Shown here: one piece after another, positions 12,250 to 24,975 of the stretch
Layout: each line of letters starts with the position of its first letter
How positions within the stretch are numbered: position 1 is the stretch's first letter
DNA from: Ampullaceana balthica
Taxonomy: Eukaryota; Mollusca; Gastropoda; Lymnaeidae
Direction of reading: 5' to 3'
DNA length: 64,000 bases
NCBI GenBank assembly: GCA_944989445.1
Contig: CALYLW010001394.1
Coordinates: 163,833-227,832, forward strand
Position numbers and translations under genes: made by a program
Notes under the pieces: generated by a model
Databases searched by the model: none
Seen by the model: the letters and a program-made list of their open reading frames with translations, nothing else
What the model was told of the DNA's origin: nothing

Positions 12250-12884
12250 AACAAATGCTCTTAGACTCATAGCACTTAAAACACAATAGAAAGAAGAAAA
12301 TTGAAGTGTTGCTTGAGCTAATAGGAAGTAGCTAGGAGTAAAATCAGTCACTAAAGGCAGAGTAATGCCTGGTAAATAAGTCTATTTTGTAAATGTTTAT
12401 AGTCTCTTTAAAACCTCAGAAATATTTAAGTGTTTCTGGCAAGGTGTTCCAAAGAAAATAAGGTAATTAACCTCCACCCAACAAAAAAAAGTGTCCTAAT
12501 ATGCTCATGTTAACACATCTTTCTGATATTTTACTATTTTTTCAGTCATTATATACTTTTTTCAGCAACTCTTTACCCAGGACAACGACCATAGTTAAGT
12601 ACAGTGCTGTAGTAAATGCAGGTCAAAACCTATTGACCATGTTTTCATCTAGGTGTCGGCCAGTAATCTTTTCTTTGGTGGAGTTTATTATAAGGATAAT
12701 GTTTTTAAACAAGCAAAAAAATCTAATGACTCCACTGGGATATCTCTGTTTTAATGAAAATTTAATCTTTTTGTTCCAATAAAACTACAATGTATCAAAT
12801 ATTTAGAAATCAATATGTATTTATTAAAATAATTGTCCCTTAACCAGTCTGATACACATGGAAATTCAGCCATTCGTCCAGTGG
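12250..12884. other. AT-rich gene-free stretch
   Basis: I see no supported feature here. Confidence 0.4.
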
Positions 12885-13050
12885 AATTGCGAAGGTGACA
12901 CTCGGTTAGGGTGTATAATTGCGAAAGTGTCACTAGATTAGGGTGTATAATTGCGAAGGTGACACTCGGTTAGGGTGTATAATTGCGAAGGTGACACTCG
13001 GTTAGGGTGTATAATTGCGAAGGTGACACTAGATTAGGGTGTATAATTAA
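12885..13050. repeat. 32-bp minisatellite, about 5 copies
   Basis: The unit contains gcgaaggtgacactcggtta, with some copies carrying agatta instead of cggtta. Confidence 0.85.
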
Positions 13051-13392
13051 ACAAAAAGTGTTGACTTGGCAGGACAGTTGCTAATATGTGATACATTGCC
13101 ATTTCCAGGAACAGGGCAGTAAATAAATACAAAACTATTGCAAAGAAGTGTACATCAATTCTTACTTCAAGGTGTCTCTAGCTCAATGAGTAACTGATAT
13201 ACTACAGATCAATGAGTAACTGATATACTACAGATAACAAATCTTTTAGATACTACCTTTAAATCGCAGGATACTTTTCTTTCAAGACTATTAAAATTTA
13301 ACTGCCCACTTTAATCTTTGAGATGCTGCAATGGAGATGAAACGTTTTGAAATATGAAGAGAAATATATGTCATTGTTGATCTTTTCTTATT

Positions 13393-13685
13393 AAATCCTT
13401 TATATTAACATCACCGTCTTGTCTTTCTGTCTGTCTTTCGTGGTCCCTCCCGCGGAAAACGAAAGTAAAAAATGACCTAATTCCCGTGATTCTATCGAGC
13501 TGAAATTTTGCACGTAGATTGTTGTCACCCAACAATGCATTAAATTAAATTAAATTAATAAATTCTTAGATTATCTCTTTATATATCTATGAAGCATGTA
13601 AATGTTTATGCTAGTCTGTCACGCGGTGCTTATTATATTGAACACTCTCAATACTTTTAGTTAAGTCTCATATAGAAGGGATTTA
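13393..13685 (+). mobile_element. TIR element with aaatccttTAT ends, copy 2
   Basis: Ends aaatcctttatatt and gaagggattt; the body shares gatcgagctgaaattttgca with the copies at 53432 and 53992. It is shorter because of internal deletion. Confidence 0.6.
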
Positions 13686-14049
13686 TAGGCACAAACTTTG
13701 TTTTTACGTGTTGTTTAATTTTCTATAATTTGGTTAGGGATCAACGAAATTTCTATCCCATACAACAAATGAATACATAATAATCCCATTAGATGATTTT
13801 TTTCAAAATTTGTTTAACCAGCTCATCGAATAAATGTCATTACTTAGCAGCGCCTATGTCAAATATGCTGCACAATACAACATCGTCGTCATGGAGACCT
13901 GCTGTTCGGACTGAGACTTCCTCCAGAAAGCATTTTCCTGTTTGCTGCCAAAACCCCAGTGTCCTTTCCACTAAGTGCCTCTGTGGTATATGTGACAGAA
14001 ATATTGCGATTCCTCAACCTCAACAATCACGGACTCTTAGAATTCGTTG

Positions 14050-15257
14050 AATTAACAGATCAAAGTAAAGTGCGGAGATATTCCAGGCCAAGGTTGGTGG
14101 CAAATTTGCAGCATTGGCCAGTATCGACCAAGATGTAGAAGCCTTGGCTAACAACTTGAAGGAAATTTTAACTTCAACGGTTGAAGAAGTCATAGGTAGG
14201 CAACGAAACAAGAAACAGCATTGGGTCACCAACAAGATTCTTGATTTATGTGATGAAAGAAGAATGTTAAGGAAAAACAAAAATTCAAATCAGTTTACAG
14301 CAGACAAATACAGTTTGAATAATACAAATATCAGGAAGGAGATGAGGCAGGCCAAAGAGGAATGGATAGATAACCAGTGCCGCACAGTGGAAGATAGCAT
14401 AGCTGCAAGTAATACTAAGAAAGCGTATGAGACTTTAAGAAATTTTACAAAAACGCACCAGGTGACAGCTTCGATAATTAATTGAAGACAGTTCAGTAAA
14501 GGCCAGGTCCTTACTGATAACATGTCGATACTAAGACGATGGACAGAATATTGCACCGAACTGTACAATTGTAAAATCAATCCAGATAGCAACATACTAG
14601 AGAAGCAACAGAATTGAGAGATGAATGATCCACCAGTGCTGCTGAGCGAAGTTGAAAAGGCAGTACGGAACTTAAAAGGGGGTAAATCGCCCGATGAATT
14701 GCTGAAACATGGAGGAGCAGAGGTAACGAAAGCCCTAACAAAACTCTGCCAGAAAATATTTGAAAATAAGATATGGCCAAAAGATTGGACGCAGTCGCTA
14801 ATCATACCATTACATAAGAAAGGTAATACGAAACAATGCCAGAATTATAGAACAATCAGCCTTATGAGCCACCTTAGCAAAGTAATGCTAAAAATTGTCC
14901 TCGGCTGGCTAAAGTCAATATCCGAGGAACTACTGGCAGAAAAACAGGCAGGTTTCAGACCTGGCAGAAGCACAATCGAGCAGATCTCCAACTGTCGCTT
15001 GCACATAGAAAAACATCTACAGCACAAACGCGAACTCCAACACAACTTCATAGACTTCAAGAAGGCTTTTGATCGAGTATGGCATGTGGGACTTTGGCAA
15101 GTGATGAGAAATTTCAACGTTGAAGAAGGGCTGGTAAGGGTGATCGAAGAACTCCACAATCAGGCTAGCAGTGCAGTTTTATTTAAAGGCTGCGTGGGGG
15201 ACTTCTTCACAACGATCGGAGTCCGCCAGGGCTGCATTCTCTCACCTGTCCTGTTCA
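14050..15257 (+). pseudogene. Truncated non-LTR retrotransposon reverse transcriptase
   Basis: The plus strand encodes a linker followed by the fingers and palm of a LINE reverse transcriptase. The linker (14060-14485) includes GGKFAALASIDQDVEALANN. The RT part (14621-15257) includes IIPLHKKGNTKQCQNYRTIS, QAGFRPGRST, motif A FIDFKKAFDRVW and motif B VRQGCILSPVLFN. There are stops at about 14062, 14483 and 14618. Sequence ends just after motif B, before the FADD box, where a pogo/Tigger-like fragment begins. The endonuclease is missing, as in a 5'-truncated copy. The clade is RTE-like by appearance; I am not sure of it. Confidence 0.85.
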
Positions 15258-15488
15258 ATATGTCGATATGTCAAAGCTAGTTAGCTTTCTTTCATATGAA
15301 ACTTCAGACACCGCCTTTCTTTCTTGTCAAGCCTACTAGCTGGTATGGCTGTTCCCCCCACCACTCAATATGTACATTGTCCTTGATTAATCGACGCTAT
15401 TTACGCCATTTTCCCTAACTCAAAAACTCCATAAGTCGAATTTTTTTTTCGGGTCCTTTTGAGTTCCACTTAGAGAGGTCCGACTGTA
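15258..15488 (+). mobile_element. pogo/Tigger-like non-autonomous element, 3' part
   Basis: It matches the right half of 51712-52400, ending in cttagagaggtccgactgta. It lacks the small hAT insertion found in that copy and so acts as the empty-site reference. Confidence 0.6.
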
Positions 15489-15525
15489 TTTATTTAAATA
15501 CAAATTTTAAAAATCCATACATACT

Positions 15526-16094
15526 CGTTATATAGCCCGTTCGTTCATAAGCCGACCCCCCCACACACACACTTTTGGAGGAGAAAAGTATTAAAAGTGT
15601 ATAACCCGATCGCAAGCCGACCCCCCAAAAATAATAGGATAGTTTTTAAAAAAATGGTATATATTTTTTAAAAACTACAAGCTAAATCGGTCATTATGAT
15701 TGTTTACTTTGTACTGCCTATCTTTGTCTTTCTGCTCTTTGTTAAGCAAGAGTTACCGGTATTTAAAATTTTTTTATTTGGTAAACAGTTACGAAAGCGC
15801 GTACATTAAAGTCCGTGGTTGAAAACAAAATTTGTAAAACAATTAAATAAAACTCTCACAAAAATAAAGAAAATGATTAAATAAGATAAGTGCTAATTCA
15901 TAATAATATATTTTATAGCTTCTGATAGAACAGTCGAATCTTGTAGAATGTAGACAAGGACTTTGATAATCTACAATAACAACACCGATATTCAATATCC
16001 ATGCCGAAATCACCTATGACACACACACACACACACTTTACCCCCTAGATTTTGTCCAAAAAAAGGTCGGCTTGCGAACGAGTATATACGGTAT
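15526..16094 (+). mobile_element. 0.57-kb TIR element, copy 1
   Basis: Ends atactcgttatatagcccg.. and ..cgaacgagtatatacggta are related inverted repeats with an ataagccgacc/ggtcggcttg continuation. An inverted second copy lies at 18103-18887. It is non-coding. Confidence 0.7.
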
Positions 16095-16371
16095 TTAGTG
16101 GCGCCCTTTTGAGCTGGCGCCCTTGGCAACTGCCCCGATGCCAGCCTGTTGTTACGCTATTGTGTGCAAATATTAATAATTATATTATTTTATTTTCAAA
16201 TCTCGTGTTAGTGGCTCTTTAAAAATGTGTAAATTTTGTAAATAGTAATTTTTGTCTCTTCCGTCTCAAAAGTTTGCTGACGCCTGGATTATACAATACA
16301 CAATATCTCATTCAAACCATCAAACACACCACACGCGCCCCATTTCAACTATCAACAAAAATTGGCTTATC

Positions 16372-16387
16372 ACTCTCTCTTTCGCTC

Positions 16388-16421
<34 letters not shown>

Positions 16422-16470
16422 CCTTTCCCTCTCTCTATCCCTTTCTCTCTCTCTCTCTCTCTCTTTGTTT
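16372..16470. repeat. (CT)n microsatellite
   Basis: Long runs of CT with minor interruptions. The open frames across it are low-complexity artefacts. Confidence 0.9.
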
Positions 16471-16979
16471 TTGTCTCTATTTTCTTCACATTTTCTTCCA
16501 CGTTCATAACACATAATTGTTCAATAAAATGTGAAATGAACAAAAATCGCGTTTCATGAGAGGAAAATGTTAAATTATTTTTAAAATATATTATAGAATA
16601 AACCAGATTCAGTGAAACGATTAGAAAGTTATTTCCCATGTTAAGGGTTAGCAGTAGAACATTGTGGGTGGGTGGGGCTATACTCCTTTCCTTATTACGT
16701 TTGTTTCTTGTGAGATCTTGAGTATCATGAAAATACACAATACATTATCCAGTAACAAACTTTATCTGAATATGTTGGACCATAAGCAACAACATATTTC
16801 TGAGTCTATTGGACAATAAACAACAACAACATATAAATATGTTGGACCATAAATAACAGCATATATCTTAGTCTATTTGACCATGAACAAAGAAAAATTA
16901 AAGTTTAGTCGATTTGATTTAAAATCATTTTTTGATGATAAAAAATAGACTGGTACGAATGTTACAACCGTGACCTTAC

Positions 16980-17145
16980 TTTGTATATTGTTGATATTTC
17001 CACTTGGGAATGGGCGTGGGAATGACACGTCAGCCCCTCCAAGAGAAATATCATTAGCTTCACTACCAGTTTCCTGACTGACAGTCACATGTTGTGTACC
17101 CAGCTCGTCTTGTCTTTCAGCTGTTGGAACAACTGGTATCTCCAT
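16980..17145 (-). CDS. Candidate coding exon, unknown protein
   Basis: Read on the minus strand, an ATG at 17145 opens 55 codons beginning MEIPVVPTAERQDELG and ending FPSGNINNIQ. A strong splice donor, A|GTAAGG, follows at 16980/16979, leaving phase 1. The residue mix is ordinary for a protein, unlike the surrounding repeat DNA, and carries no recognised domain. The frame is open upstream of the ATG only to a TAG about 12 codons away, so this may be a first exon. A direct join to the exon at 17502-17647 is not in phase with the simplest borders. I do not recognise the gene. Confidence 0.35.
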
Positions 17146-17501
17146 AGCGGAATTTTTAAAAAATTTGAATTTTAAGCACACCTAAACCGTTTTGCCTACT
17201 GGCTTCTATTCCCAGGTAGACATGTTTTTTTAATGATGTAATCGCATCCGGGTTAATGCAGCAAACCTTTTCTGCGTCGTAAAACAATAATACATATTTA
17301 CAATGATTCTTTCCATTTAAGGTCCATTTGAAAACTTTGATGACAAGATATCAAAGTCAATGACTACCTCCCCCAAGTAATCTAAGTCACCTATTCTTGT
17401 GTTCTGCTCCCTGCCACAAATAGGTACTATATTTATATATCTATATATATATATCTATATTTATGTAATCAAACGAGCTTTAAATAAAACGAGCAACTTA
17501 C

Positions 17502-17647
17502 GTAAAATCTAAGAAGTATTTCCTAGCAGATGAAATAATTCCATTTTGTCCACACAAACAGATGTTGGATCTGTTTTCCTTGAATTTCTCATTATTAAAA
17601 CTGTTGGAAGTCAAGACTTTTGGTAGTTGAATACGAGATCTATCCAT
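17502..17647 (-). CDS. Candidate first coding exon, unknown protein
   Basis: On the minus strand an ATG at 17647, preceded by an in-frame TGA, opens 48 codons plus two bases. They begin MDRSRIQLPKVL, include NICLCGQNGIISSARK, and end KYFLDF. They run straight into a near-consensus donor, AC|GTAAGT (17502/17501), phase 2. There are no low-complexity tracts. The product is not recognised. It lies between two inverted copies of one TIR element, together with the exon at 16980-17145. Confidence 0.35.
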
Positions 17648-18102
17648 TCATCCAGCTGGAGTCATTCGTGGTTGGCAATGTTTGGACCTAAATGTATATC
17701 CTCCGCTATGGTTACATTGATCTGATTGGCCCAATCATTGGTAGGTACATCGATCTCTACCCTGGATTGAACTGTGTTGAGCACCCCACTATTATTTTTT
17801 CACCACGTCACGCTTGGACACCCCCAACACACCTGCACACCACAAATAGAACACATCAATTTTTAAATGTTCAATAAAACCTGTTTTTTTATTAAACAAA
17901 TTTTTTTTTCAAAGAATTTAACTTCAAATAGTTATACTCGTTATACTTTTTAACTGTTTTTGTTGTTGTTGTAAATGCAAGTACTTACATGAAATGAACA
18001 GAAATGAATGGAACACACTTTTAGTTAACATGATTAACACGTTATTAAAGAGTTGAGTATGCCATCTACTGTTATTTATACATTTAAATCTATAAATACA
18101 AT

Positions 18103-18887
18103 TACCGCATATACTCGTTCGCAAGCCGACCTTTTTTGGACAAAATCTAGGAGAAAAAGTTGGGGGGTCGGTTTACGAGCGGGTCATTAACGTATTTCTG
18201 AATGGATATTGAATATCGGTGTTGTTATTGTAGATCATCAAAGTACTTTTCTACATTCTACAAGATTCGACTGCTCTACCAGAAGCTATTATACGTGAAG
18301 ACATATATGTACTTACCTTATTTAATCATTTTATTAATTTTGTGAACGTTTTAATAAATTGTTTTACAAATTTTGTTTTCAACAACGACATTTAATGTAC
18401 GCGCTTTCGTCACAGTTTACCAAATAATTTTTTTAAATACTGGTAACTCTAGCATAACAAAGAGCACAAAGAAAAAGATAGGCAGTACAAAGTAAACAAT
18501 CATAATGACCGATTTAGCTTGTGGTTTTAAAAAAAAATGTGTACCATTTTCCTTTAAGCTGTCCTATTATTTTTGGAGGGTCAGCTTGCTAGTGGGTTAT
18601 CCCGGGGCCGTCTTAACGCATATGCCCGTTGGGCATTTGCCCGGGGGCCCACGAGCATAGGGGCACCATGGGAATATGTTTATTTATATATATTATGTAT
18701 ATTATTCCTGCGGGGTGGGGCGCACTCTTTCTTTGCCCTGGGACGCAACACTATTTCTTTGCCCGGGGGCCTAAAATGGTGTAAAGACGGCTCTGGGTTC
18801 TCCACTTTAATACTTTTCTTTTCCAAAAGTGAGGGGGGGGGGTGTCGGCTTATGAACGAACGGGCTATAGAACGAGTATACACGGTA
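18103..18887 (-). mobile_element. 0.57-kb TIR element, copy 2 (inverted), with nested insertion
   Basis: It starts taccgcatatactcgttcgc and ends gaacgagtatacacggta. Apart from the insertion at 18603-18795 it is the reverse complement of copy 1 along its length, with moderate divergence. Confidence 0.7.
18603..18795. mobile_element. Small hAT-like element with 8-bp duplication
   Basis: 193 bp with ends cggggccgtctta and aagacggctctg, inverted. It is flanked by ggttatcc (18595-18602) and ggttctcc (18796-18803), an 8-bp duplication with one change. Copy 1 of the host element has a single uninterrupted version of this site, which supports the call. Confidence 0.7.
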
Positions 18888-19639
18888 CTTAACATTAAAA
18901 ATTCTATTGATACAAATTAATTTAAAATTATTCAATCATTCATAGATTGTCAATCATGGATGTATTTTACAGCGAGGCAAGTGAAGAGCTCACATTCATG
19001 TTATTTTATGGATGGCGTCATATCTATTATAAAATAAACTATACAGAAAAACCTAACAATTCTAACTATATTGACAGGAAAGCTTTTTTTATAGAATATT
19101 CTTGGCGAGAAGGAAGCGGTTGGATAAAACATGTTATGTAAACCAAAGGGTGACGATGAACTCAAATAAACTATAATCATGCTATGGGCAGTGAAGAGTA
19201 GGTTACCTGTATTGAAAGAGATTTGCTTCTCCTTGTTAATAGTTATCAGGCACAACGAGATGCATTAGGACAATTTTTAAGGTCATCTCATTTCCTTCAG
19301 TCTTACAATATAATGTGGAGCAGTGAAATGTAAACGAAAGGTCATCTGAAGATCATTTGAAGTCCCTTGTGACATGCTGATCGCCAATATAGTCATAACC
19401 GAAGCTGAGTGGACACAAGTGACCAACTGACTAAAAATTATTATTTTTTTTAAGGTCCAGCGCTTCAGTATCAATTATTGTCAGAAAGTCGAAATTGAGA
19501 TGCAATATTATCATTAGTAGATCTGGGTCAACCGAAGGTAACTCAATGGTGCCTACTGATCTATCGTCATTCGGTTTGAATAACTAGACAAATTTCATAT
19601 CAGTCGGACACCAGGACCTGGGTGACAGATGCCACCACA

Positions 19640-19745
19640 ACAACACGGACACATACTCAGACAAATACACATACACGCCAAGAGACACATACACATACCC
19701 ACACAGACATTAACAGGCACACATACTCATACACATACATGCATA
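19640..19745. repeat. (CACATA)n-like low-complexity tract
   Basis: Imperfect cacata/cacacac repeats with no coding meaning. Confidence 0.7.
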
Positions 19746-19862
19746 CCTTCAACTAAAGTATATTCAATAATCAAAGCAACAAAGATTTTTTTATTTAATT
19801 CACTCATTTATCATCGGATCACTTTATTTGATAATAAGCTCTAATTGATATTATTGATATTA

Positions 19863-20150
19863 CTAGTGTATTACCCGTCAAAAATGACGAAAGTTTTCCA
19901 AATACATACACATCAGATTAAAAAATAACGTAATACAGAACTTTCATTTATTTTATTTCATTTTATTTGATTAATTTATGATCATATTGAACAATTTTAT
20001 GCGGAACGTTCGAAAGTGATATTTTTGTTGCAGTAATTTGGTGCGCTGCTTTCTAAAATAAACAAAATCTATCACAGCGCCACCTAACAGCAATATAATT
20101 ACATCCATACATACAGAAAACGGGAATTATGTATATTGACTGCTAACTTA
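19863..20150 (-). mobile_element. Helitron-like element, 3' end
   Basis: On the minus strand the sequence ends with a short hairpin (tgacg / cgtca, 19876-19889) followed about ten bases later by CTAG and then T. This is the 3' signature of Helitrons, which insert between A and T. The body to about 20150 is repeated in part at 320-345 and 735-845. I see no Rep/helicase coding sequence, so it is non-autonomous. Confidence 0.5.
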
Positions 20151-20603
20151 AATAGAATCCTTTAGGAGATAACTTATTTTTCAAGTTATTAAAAACGATG
20201 AATTTATTTTAAAAACCTATTTATTTGAACTATCAATATAAGTATCTAGATTACAACACTGAACAATTTAGCAATGTAAAAAAAATTTAAGAACAATTTC
20301 GGTCTAGATCTCAAATCTCAGATCCCAAGTGACAGACTCAGATCAGATTCTAAGCACTCTACTCACTTGACTAAGTGACAGACATGTCAAATAATATTTT
20401 AAATATTCATCCCCAAGATCTCATACATGTAGGAACTTGAAAATCAGATAAAATCGCTTATCAGGAAATCATAGATAAGACTGTTATATTTTTTTAAAAG
20501 AAGAATATATAGTTTTTGAAATGTAAATCATATTCTCATGTAGACTGGGCTTGGTGGTGGTACACTCAGACGACAAATGAGCGGCTCATTTATATGTTTT
20601 TTC

Positions 20604-21025
20604 GTTAACATCTCTTGTCTTCTCTGTACCAAGATTAGGTAAACATCTCTTCTCTTCTCTGTAACAAGATTAGGCTAACATCTCTTGTCTTCTCTGTATC
20701 AAGATTAGGTTAACATCTCTTGTCTTCTCTGTATCAAGATTAGGCAAACATCTCTTGTCTTCTCTGTACCAAGGTTAAGTTAACATCTCTTGTCTTCTCT
20801 GTATCAAGATTAGGTTAACATCTCTTGTCTTCTCTGTACCAAGATTAGGTTAACATCAATTGTCTTCTCTTTTTCCAAGATTAGGTTAACATCAATTGTC
20901 TTCTCTGTATCAAGATTAGGTTAATATCTCTTGTTTTCTCTGTTCCAAGATTAGGTTAACATCAATTGTCTTCTCTGTTCTAAGAATAGGTTAACATCTC
21001 TTGTCTTCTCTGTACCAAGATTCAG
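20604..21025. repeat. 35-bp minisatellite, about 12 copies
   Basis: The unit contains aacatctcttgtcttctctg and caagattagg. Copies are diverged and several have aacatcaattg instead of aacatctcttg. Confidence 0.85.
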
Positions 21026-21763
21026 TTCTTCGGATTAGCGGGGTGGGTTAAATTTAGCTAAAACAGTTTCTGGATGACAGCTAAACATACGAGTCAATGA
21101 GTCAATGAGTTGACTAAAGTTGTGGAACTGGGGATTTATGGATTTAAATTGAGTAGGTTTGTAAACATGCAATACAAATTGACAGTCTGCACTTTTTAAA
21201 ATTTGTGTGCCGCACAATAAAAATAGTAATTCATTTTTTTTAAATTCAAAAGTGATTTTAATTTTATATCCATTAAAAAAATATTTTATAATTGTTAGGT
21301 CTAAGCAGGGTTTGCCTCAGTTTATAGCTTCCTTAACCACTAGTCTAGTGGCGATGATTTCACCCACCCCTTTCTCTATGTCGAACACACATCACAGCAA
21401 AAAACCTTGTCTACACTTAATGATTCCTCTTCAAAGTGATTAGTCTAATGAAAATCTAATAAATACACTAACATGCCAAGTGAACAGGCTGCATGCTGTC
21501 GGGCAGGAATCTTGTGAGCTAATGGAAATTGTATCTATGAAAATAAACGTGCTGATTACGACACCAAGTATAGTTTTAACAAGTAAATTACTTCTGATCT
21601 CAACATAGTTGGTTCAGTTCCAAGCGAAAACAATATTTTATATGGTGGTATCCATCAGTACATGATTTAAATGCAAGCCTTTATCAAACCATCTGTGAAA
21701 TTGAAATGCGTAAAGGTTCAGGGCTAACATTTTCATTCTTTGTTCGATAACTCAAATCGTTTT

Positions 21764-23060
21764 TACTGTGTGATACATGCATGATTTGGGACTACCTGCA
21801 GTCTACTGTGTGATACATGCATGATTTGGGACTACCTGCAGTCTACTGTGTGATACATGCATGATTTGGGACTACCTGCAGTCTACTGTGTGATACATGC
21901 ATGATTTGGGACTACCTGCAGTCTACTGTGTGATACATGCATGATTTGGGACTACCTGCAGTCTACTGTGTGATACATGCATGATTTGGGACTACCTGCA
22001 GTCTACTGTGTGATACATGCATGATTTGGGACTACCTGCAGTCTACTGTGTGATACATGCATGATTTGGGACTACCTGCAGTCTACTGTGTGATACATGC
22101 ATGATTTGGGACTACCTGCAGTCTACTGTGTGATACATGCATGATTTGGGACTACCTGCAGTCTACTGTGTGATACATGCATGATTTGGGACTACCTGCA
22201 GTCTACTGTGTGATACATGCATGATTTGGGACTACCTGCAGTCTACTGTGTGATACATGCATGATTTGGGACTACCTGCAGTCTACTGTGTGATACATGC
22301 ATGATTTGGGACTACCTGCAGTCTACTGTGTGATACATGCATGATTTGGGACTACCTGCAGTCTACTGTGTGATACATGCATGATTTGGGACTACCTGCA
22401 GTCTACTGTGTGATACATGCATGATTTGGGACTACCTGCAGTCTACTGTGTGATACATGCATGATTTGGGACTACCTGCAGTCTACTGTGTGATACATGC
22501 ATGATTTGGGACTACCTGCAGTCTACTGTGTGATACATGCATGATTTGGGACTACCTGCAGTCTACTGTGTGATACATGCATGATTTGGGACTACCTGCA
22601 GTCTACTGTGTGATACATGCATGATTTGGGACTACCTGCAGTCTACTGTGTGATACATGCATGATTTGGGACTACCTGCAGTCTACTGTGTGATACATGC
22701 ATGATTTGGGACTACCTGCAGTCTACTGTGTGATACATGCATGATTTGGGACTACCTGCAGTCTACTGTGTGATACATGCATGATTTGGGACTACCTGCA
22801 GTCTACTGTGTGATACATGCATGATTTGGGACTACCTGCAGTCTACTGTGTGATACATGCATGATTTGGGACTACCTGCAGTCTACTGTGTGATACATGC
22901 ATGATTTGGGACTACCTGCAGTCTACTGTGTGATACATGCATGATTTGGGACTACCTGCAGTCTACTGTGTGATACATGCATGATTTGGGACTACCTGCA
23001 GTCTACTGTGTGATACATGCATGATTTGGGACTACCTGCAGTCTACTGTATGATACATGC
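21764..23060. repeat. 40-bp satellite, about 32 near-identical copies
   Basis: The unit contains tgatacatgcatgatttggg and actacctgcagtctac. Units are identical over almost the whole array. Only the last unit is changed (tactgtatgatac..tttttggg). Such homogeneity implies recent expansion or gene conversion. Confidence 0.95.
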
Positions 23061-23850
23061 TTTTTGGGACTACAGTGTACTGTATAATCACAGTTATAAC
23101 TAATTATAATAATCACTACACAATTACTTTAAAACAATGTTTAGGAAATTAAAAATTTGAAAATGGCCAGAAAAGCAAAACACAACTTGTAGTTCAAAGC
23201 AGCATTAAACTGGATAATATATATGAAAAAGTAATTTTTAAAAATAATAAAAAAAAGAACAACAAATCGATTGTGCATCAATGTGTGTCCAGCACAAATA
23301 ATGCTTAATTTTATTCCAGAACGAAATACAATGCGTGTCCAGCACATCGTTTTTTATTTAAAAATATATTGCGAGTTAAGTAAGTTCTCTAGCAAACTAC
23401 AAAAGGCGTAATAATATCAAATATGAAATTATTATACATAAATTAATCTATTATCCATAAGCCGCAACTTAAAAGTTTGTTTGAGTAAAGATGTTTAGCC
23501 GAGAAGGAGAAATTTTATTCGTGTCATCATCGACTTGTGCATGGCTAAGAGTAGTCGGGATACAACAGTCAGGATTAAAACTCTTTAAGCCAAACCCAAC
23601 CACACACCCCTCCCAACACACACAAACAGGACTGTAATCTACTTTTGGAAGCAACAGAGTCAAGCAAATGTCATTCATCAATATAATCATACAATTGAAA
23701 GACGTCAATATTTAGAATGTTCTCAAACTGGAAGCAAGCAACAAATGTATAATGGTAAATATGTGATTTTATAAAAGTATAACATATAAATAAGGAACAC
23801 TCACATACCCTGAATAAATTTATCATTGCTTAATACCAGTGTCTAAAAGA

Positions 23851-24330
23851 GATGTCAAAGGTTAGAAGATGGCAAGGCACTCTGAATGAGATGTTAGTAG
23901 GTAAGAAGATGGCAAGGAACTCTGAATGAGATGTTAGTAGGTAATAAGATGGCAAGGCTCTCTGAATGAGATGTTGGTAGGTAAGAAGATGGCAAGGCAC
24001 TCCGAATGAGATGTTAGTAGGTAAGAAGATGGCAAGGCACTCTGAATGAGATGTTAGTAGGTAAGAAGATTGCAAGGAACTCTGAATGAGATGTTAGTAG
24101 GTAAGAAGATGGCAAGGCTCTCTGAATGAGATGTTAGTAGGTAAGAAGATGGCAAGGCTCTCTGAATGAGATGTTAGTAGGTAAGAAGATGGCAAGGCTC
24201 TCTGAATGAGATGTTAGTAGGTAAGAAGATGGCAAGGCACTCTGAATGAGATGTTAGTAGGTAAGAAGATGGCAAGGCTCTCTGAATGAGATGTTAGTAG
24301 GTAAGAAGATGGCAAGGCTCTCTGAATGAG
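23851..24330. repeat. Second 40-bp minisatellite, 12 copies
   Basis: The unit contains gtaagaagatggcaaggc, tctctgaatgagatgttagt. Units differ by single bases. It is unrelated in sequence to the 40-bp satellite just upstream. Confidence 0.9.
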
Positions 24331-24960
24331 TTCGTATCGGGAAAGGACCTGAGGGACAGTTAACGATAACAAGGTTATGAGAAATAATGCTATACTCCTA
24401 TAACATTTTTCAAGGCCGACTGTAGTTTGGTGACCCCTGTCTAATATTATCATGACCATGGTTGTATCTGGCCATACATGAATTTACTGCAAGCACGAAC
24501 TAGATTTGGCGGGACAGCAAACAGATGTTTCAGTCATCGCTTTAGAACAATTCTGTCTAACCAAATGATTGGCAAATTTTACTATTTACATGATATTGTA
24601 TATTTAAATATAGTACCCCCCCGCCCCCCCCCCAAAGAAAAATGTATTCGCTGCCCTTCCACATTCCCTAACACCAAGAGGATTGGTTATTTACAAGATC
24701 CCAGTAGCTGTAGAGATGTTTTATTGGTCTATGCTGTTGCTGTTCGATGCAAGAGCTGTTTCGTTGCTGTCTTGGCTTATGTCGAAATAGTTCCGACATC
24801 TGCCACAACGCACTGTGACACTCTCAGGGGCAAACTGGACACTTTGGTGGGGTGAAGGTCGACCGTGCCTGCAGTCCGGACATAGTGACCTCTCTGGTCT
24901 TCGTACTAAAAATGGGAGACACAAAAATAATGGCTAGTTTCAAAATTATTGTTTTTTTTT
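24331..24960. other. Unassigned stretch
   Basis: Open frames exist on both strands (24478-24855 plus; 24721-24924 minus, with VRCGRCRNYFD), but none has clear exon borders or a family I recognise. It may be an old LINE 3' end. Confidence 0.3.
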
Positions 24961-24975
24961 AGTAGAGACAAGAAT

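Noticed and set aside
16252..16738. Ser/Leu- and Arg/Glu-rich open frames
   Set aside because: They are frames over a (CT)n microsatellite.
21764..23060. Possible CRISPR array (regular 40-bp spacing)
   Set aside because: The whole unit is repeated with no unique spacers, no cas genes are present, and the setting is an animal genome. It is a satellite.
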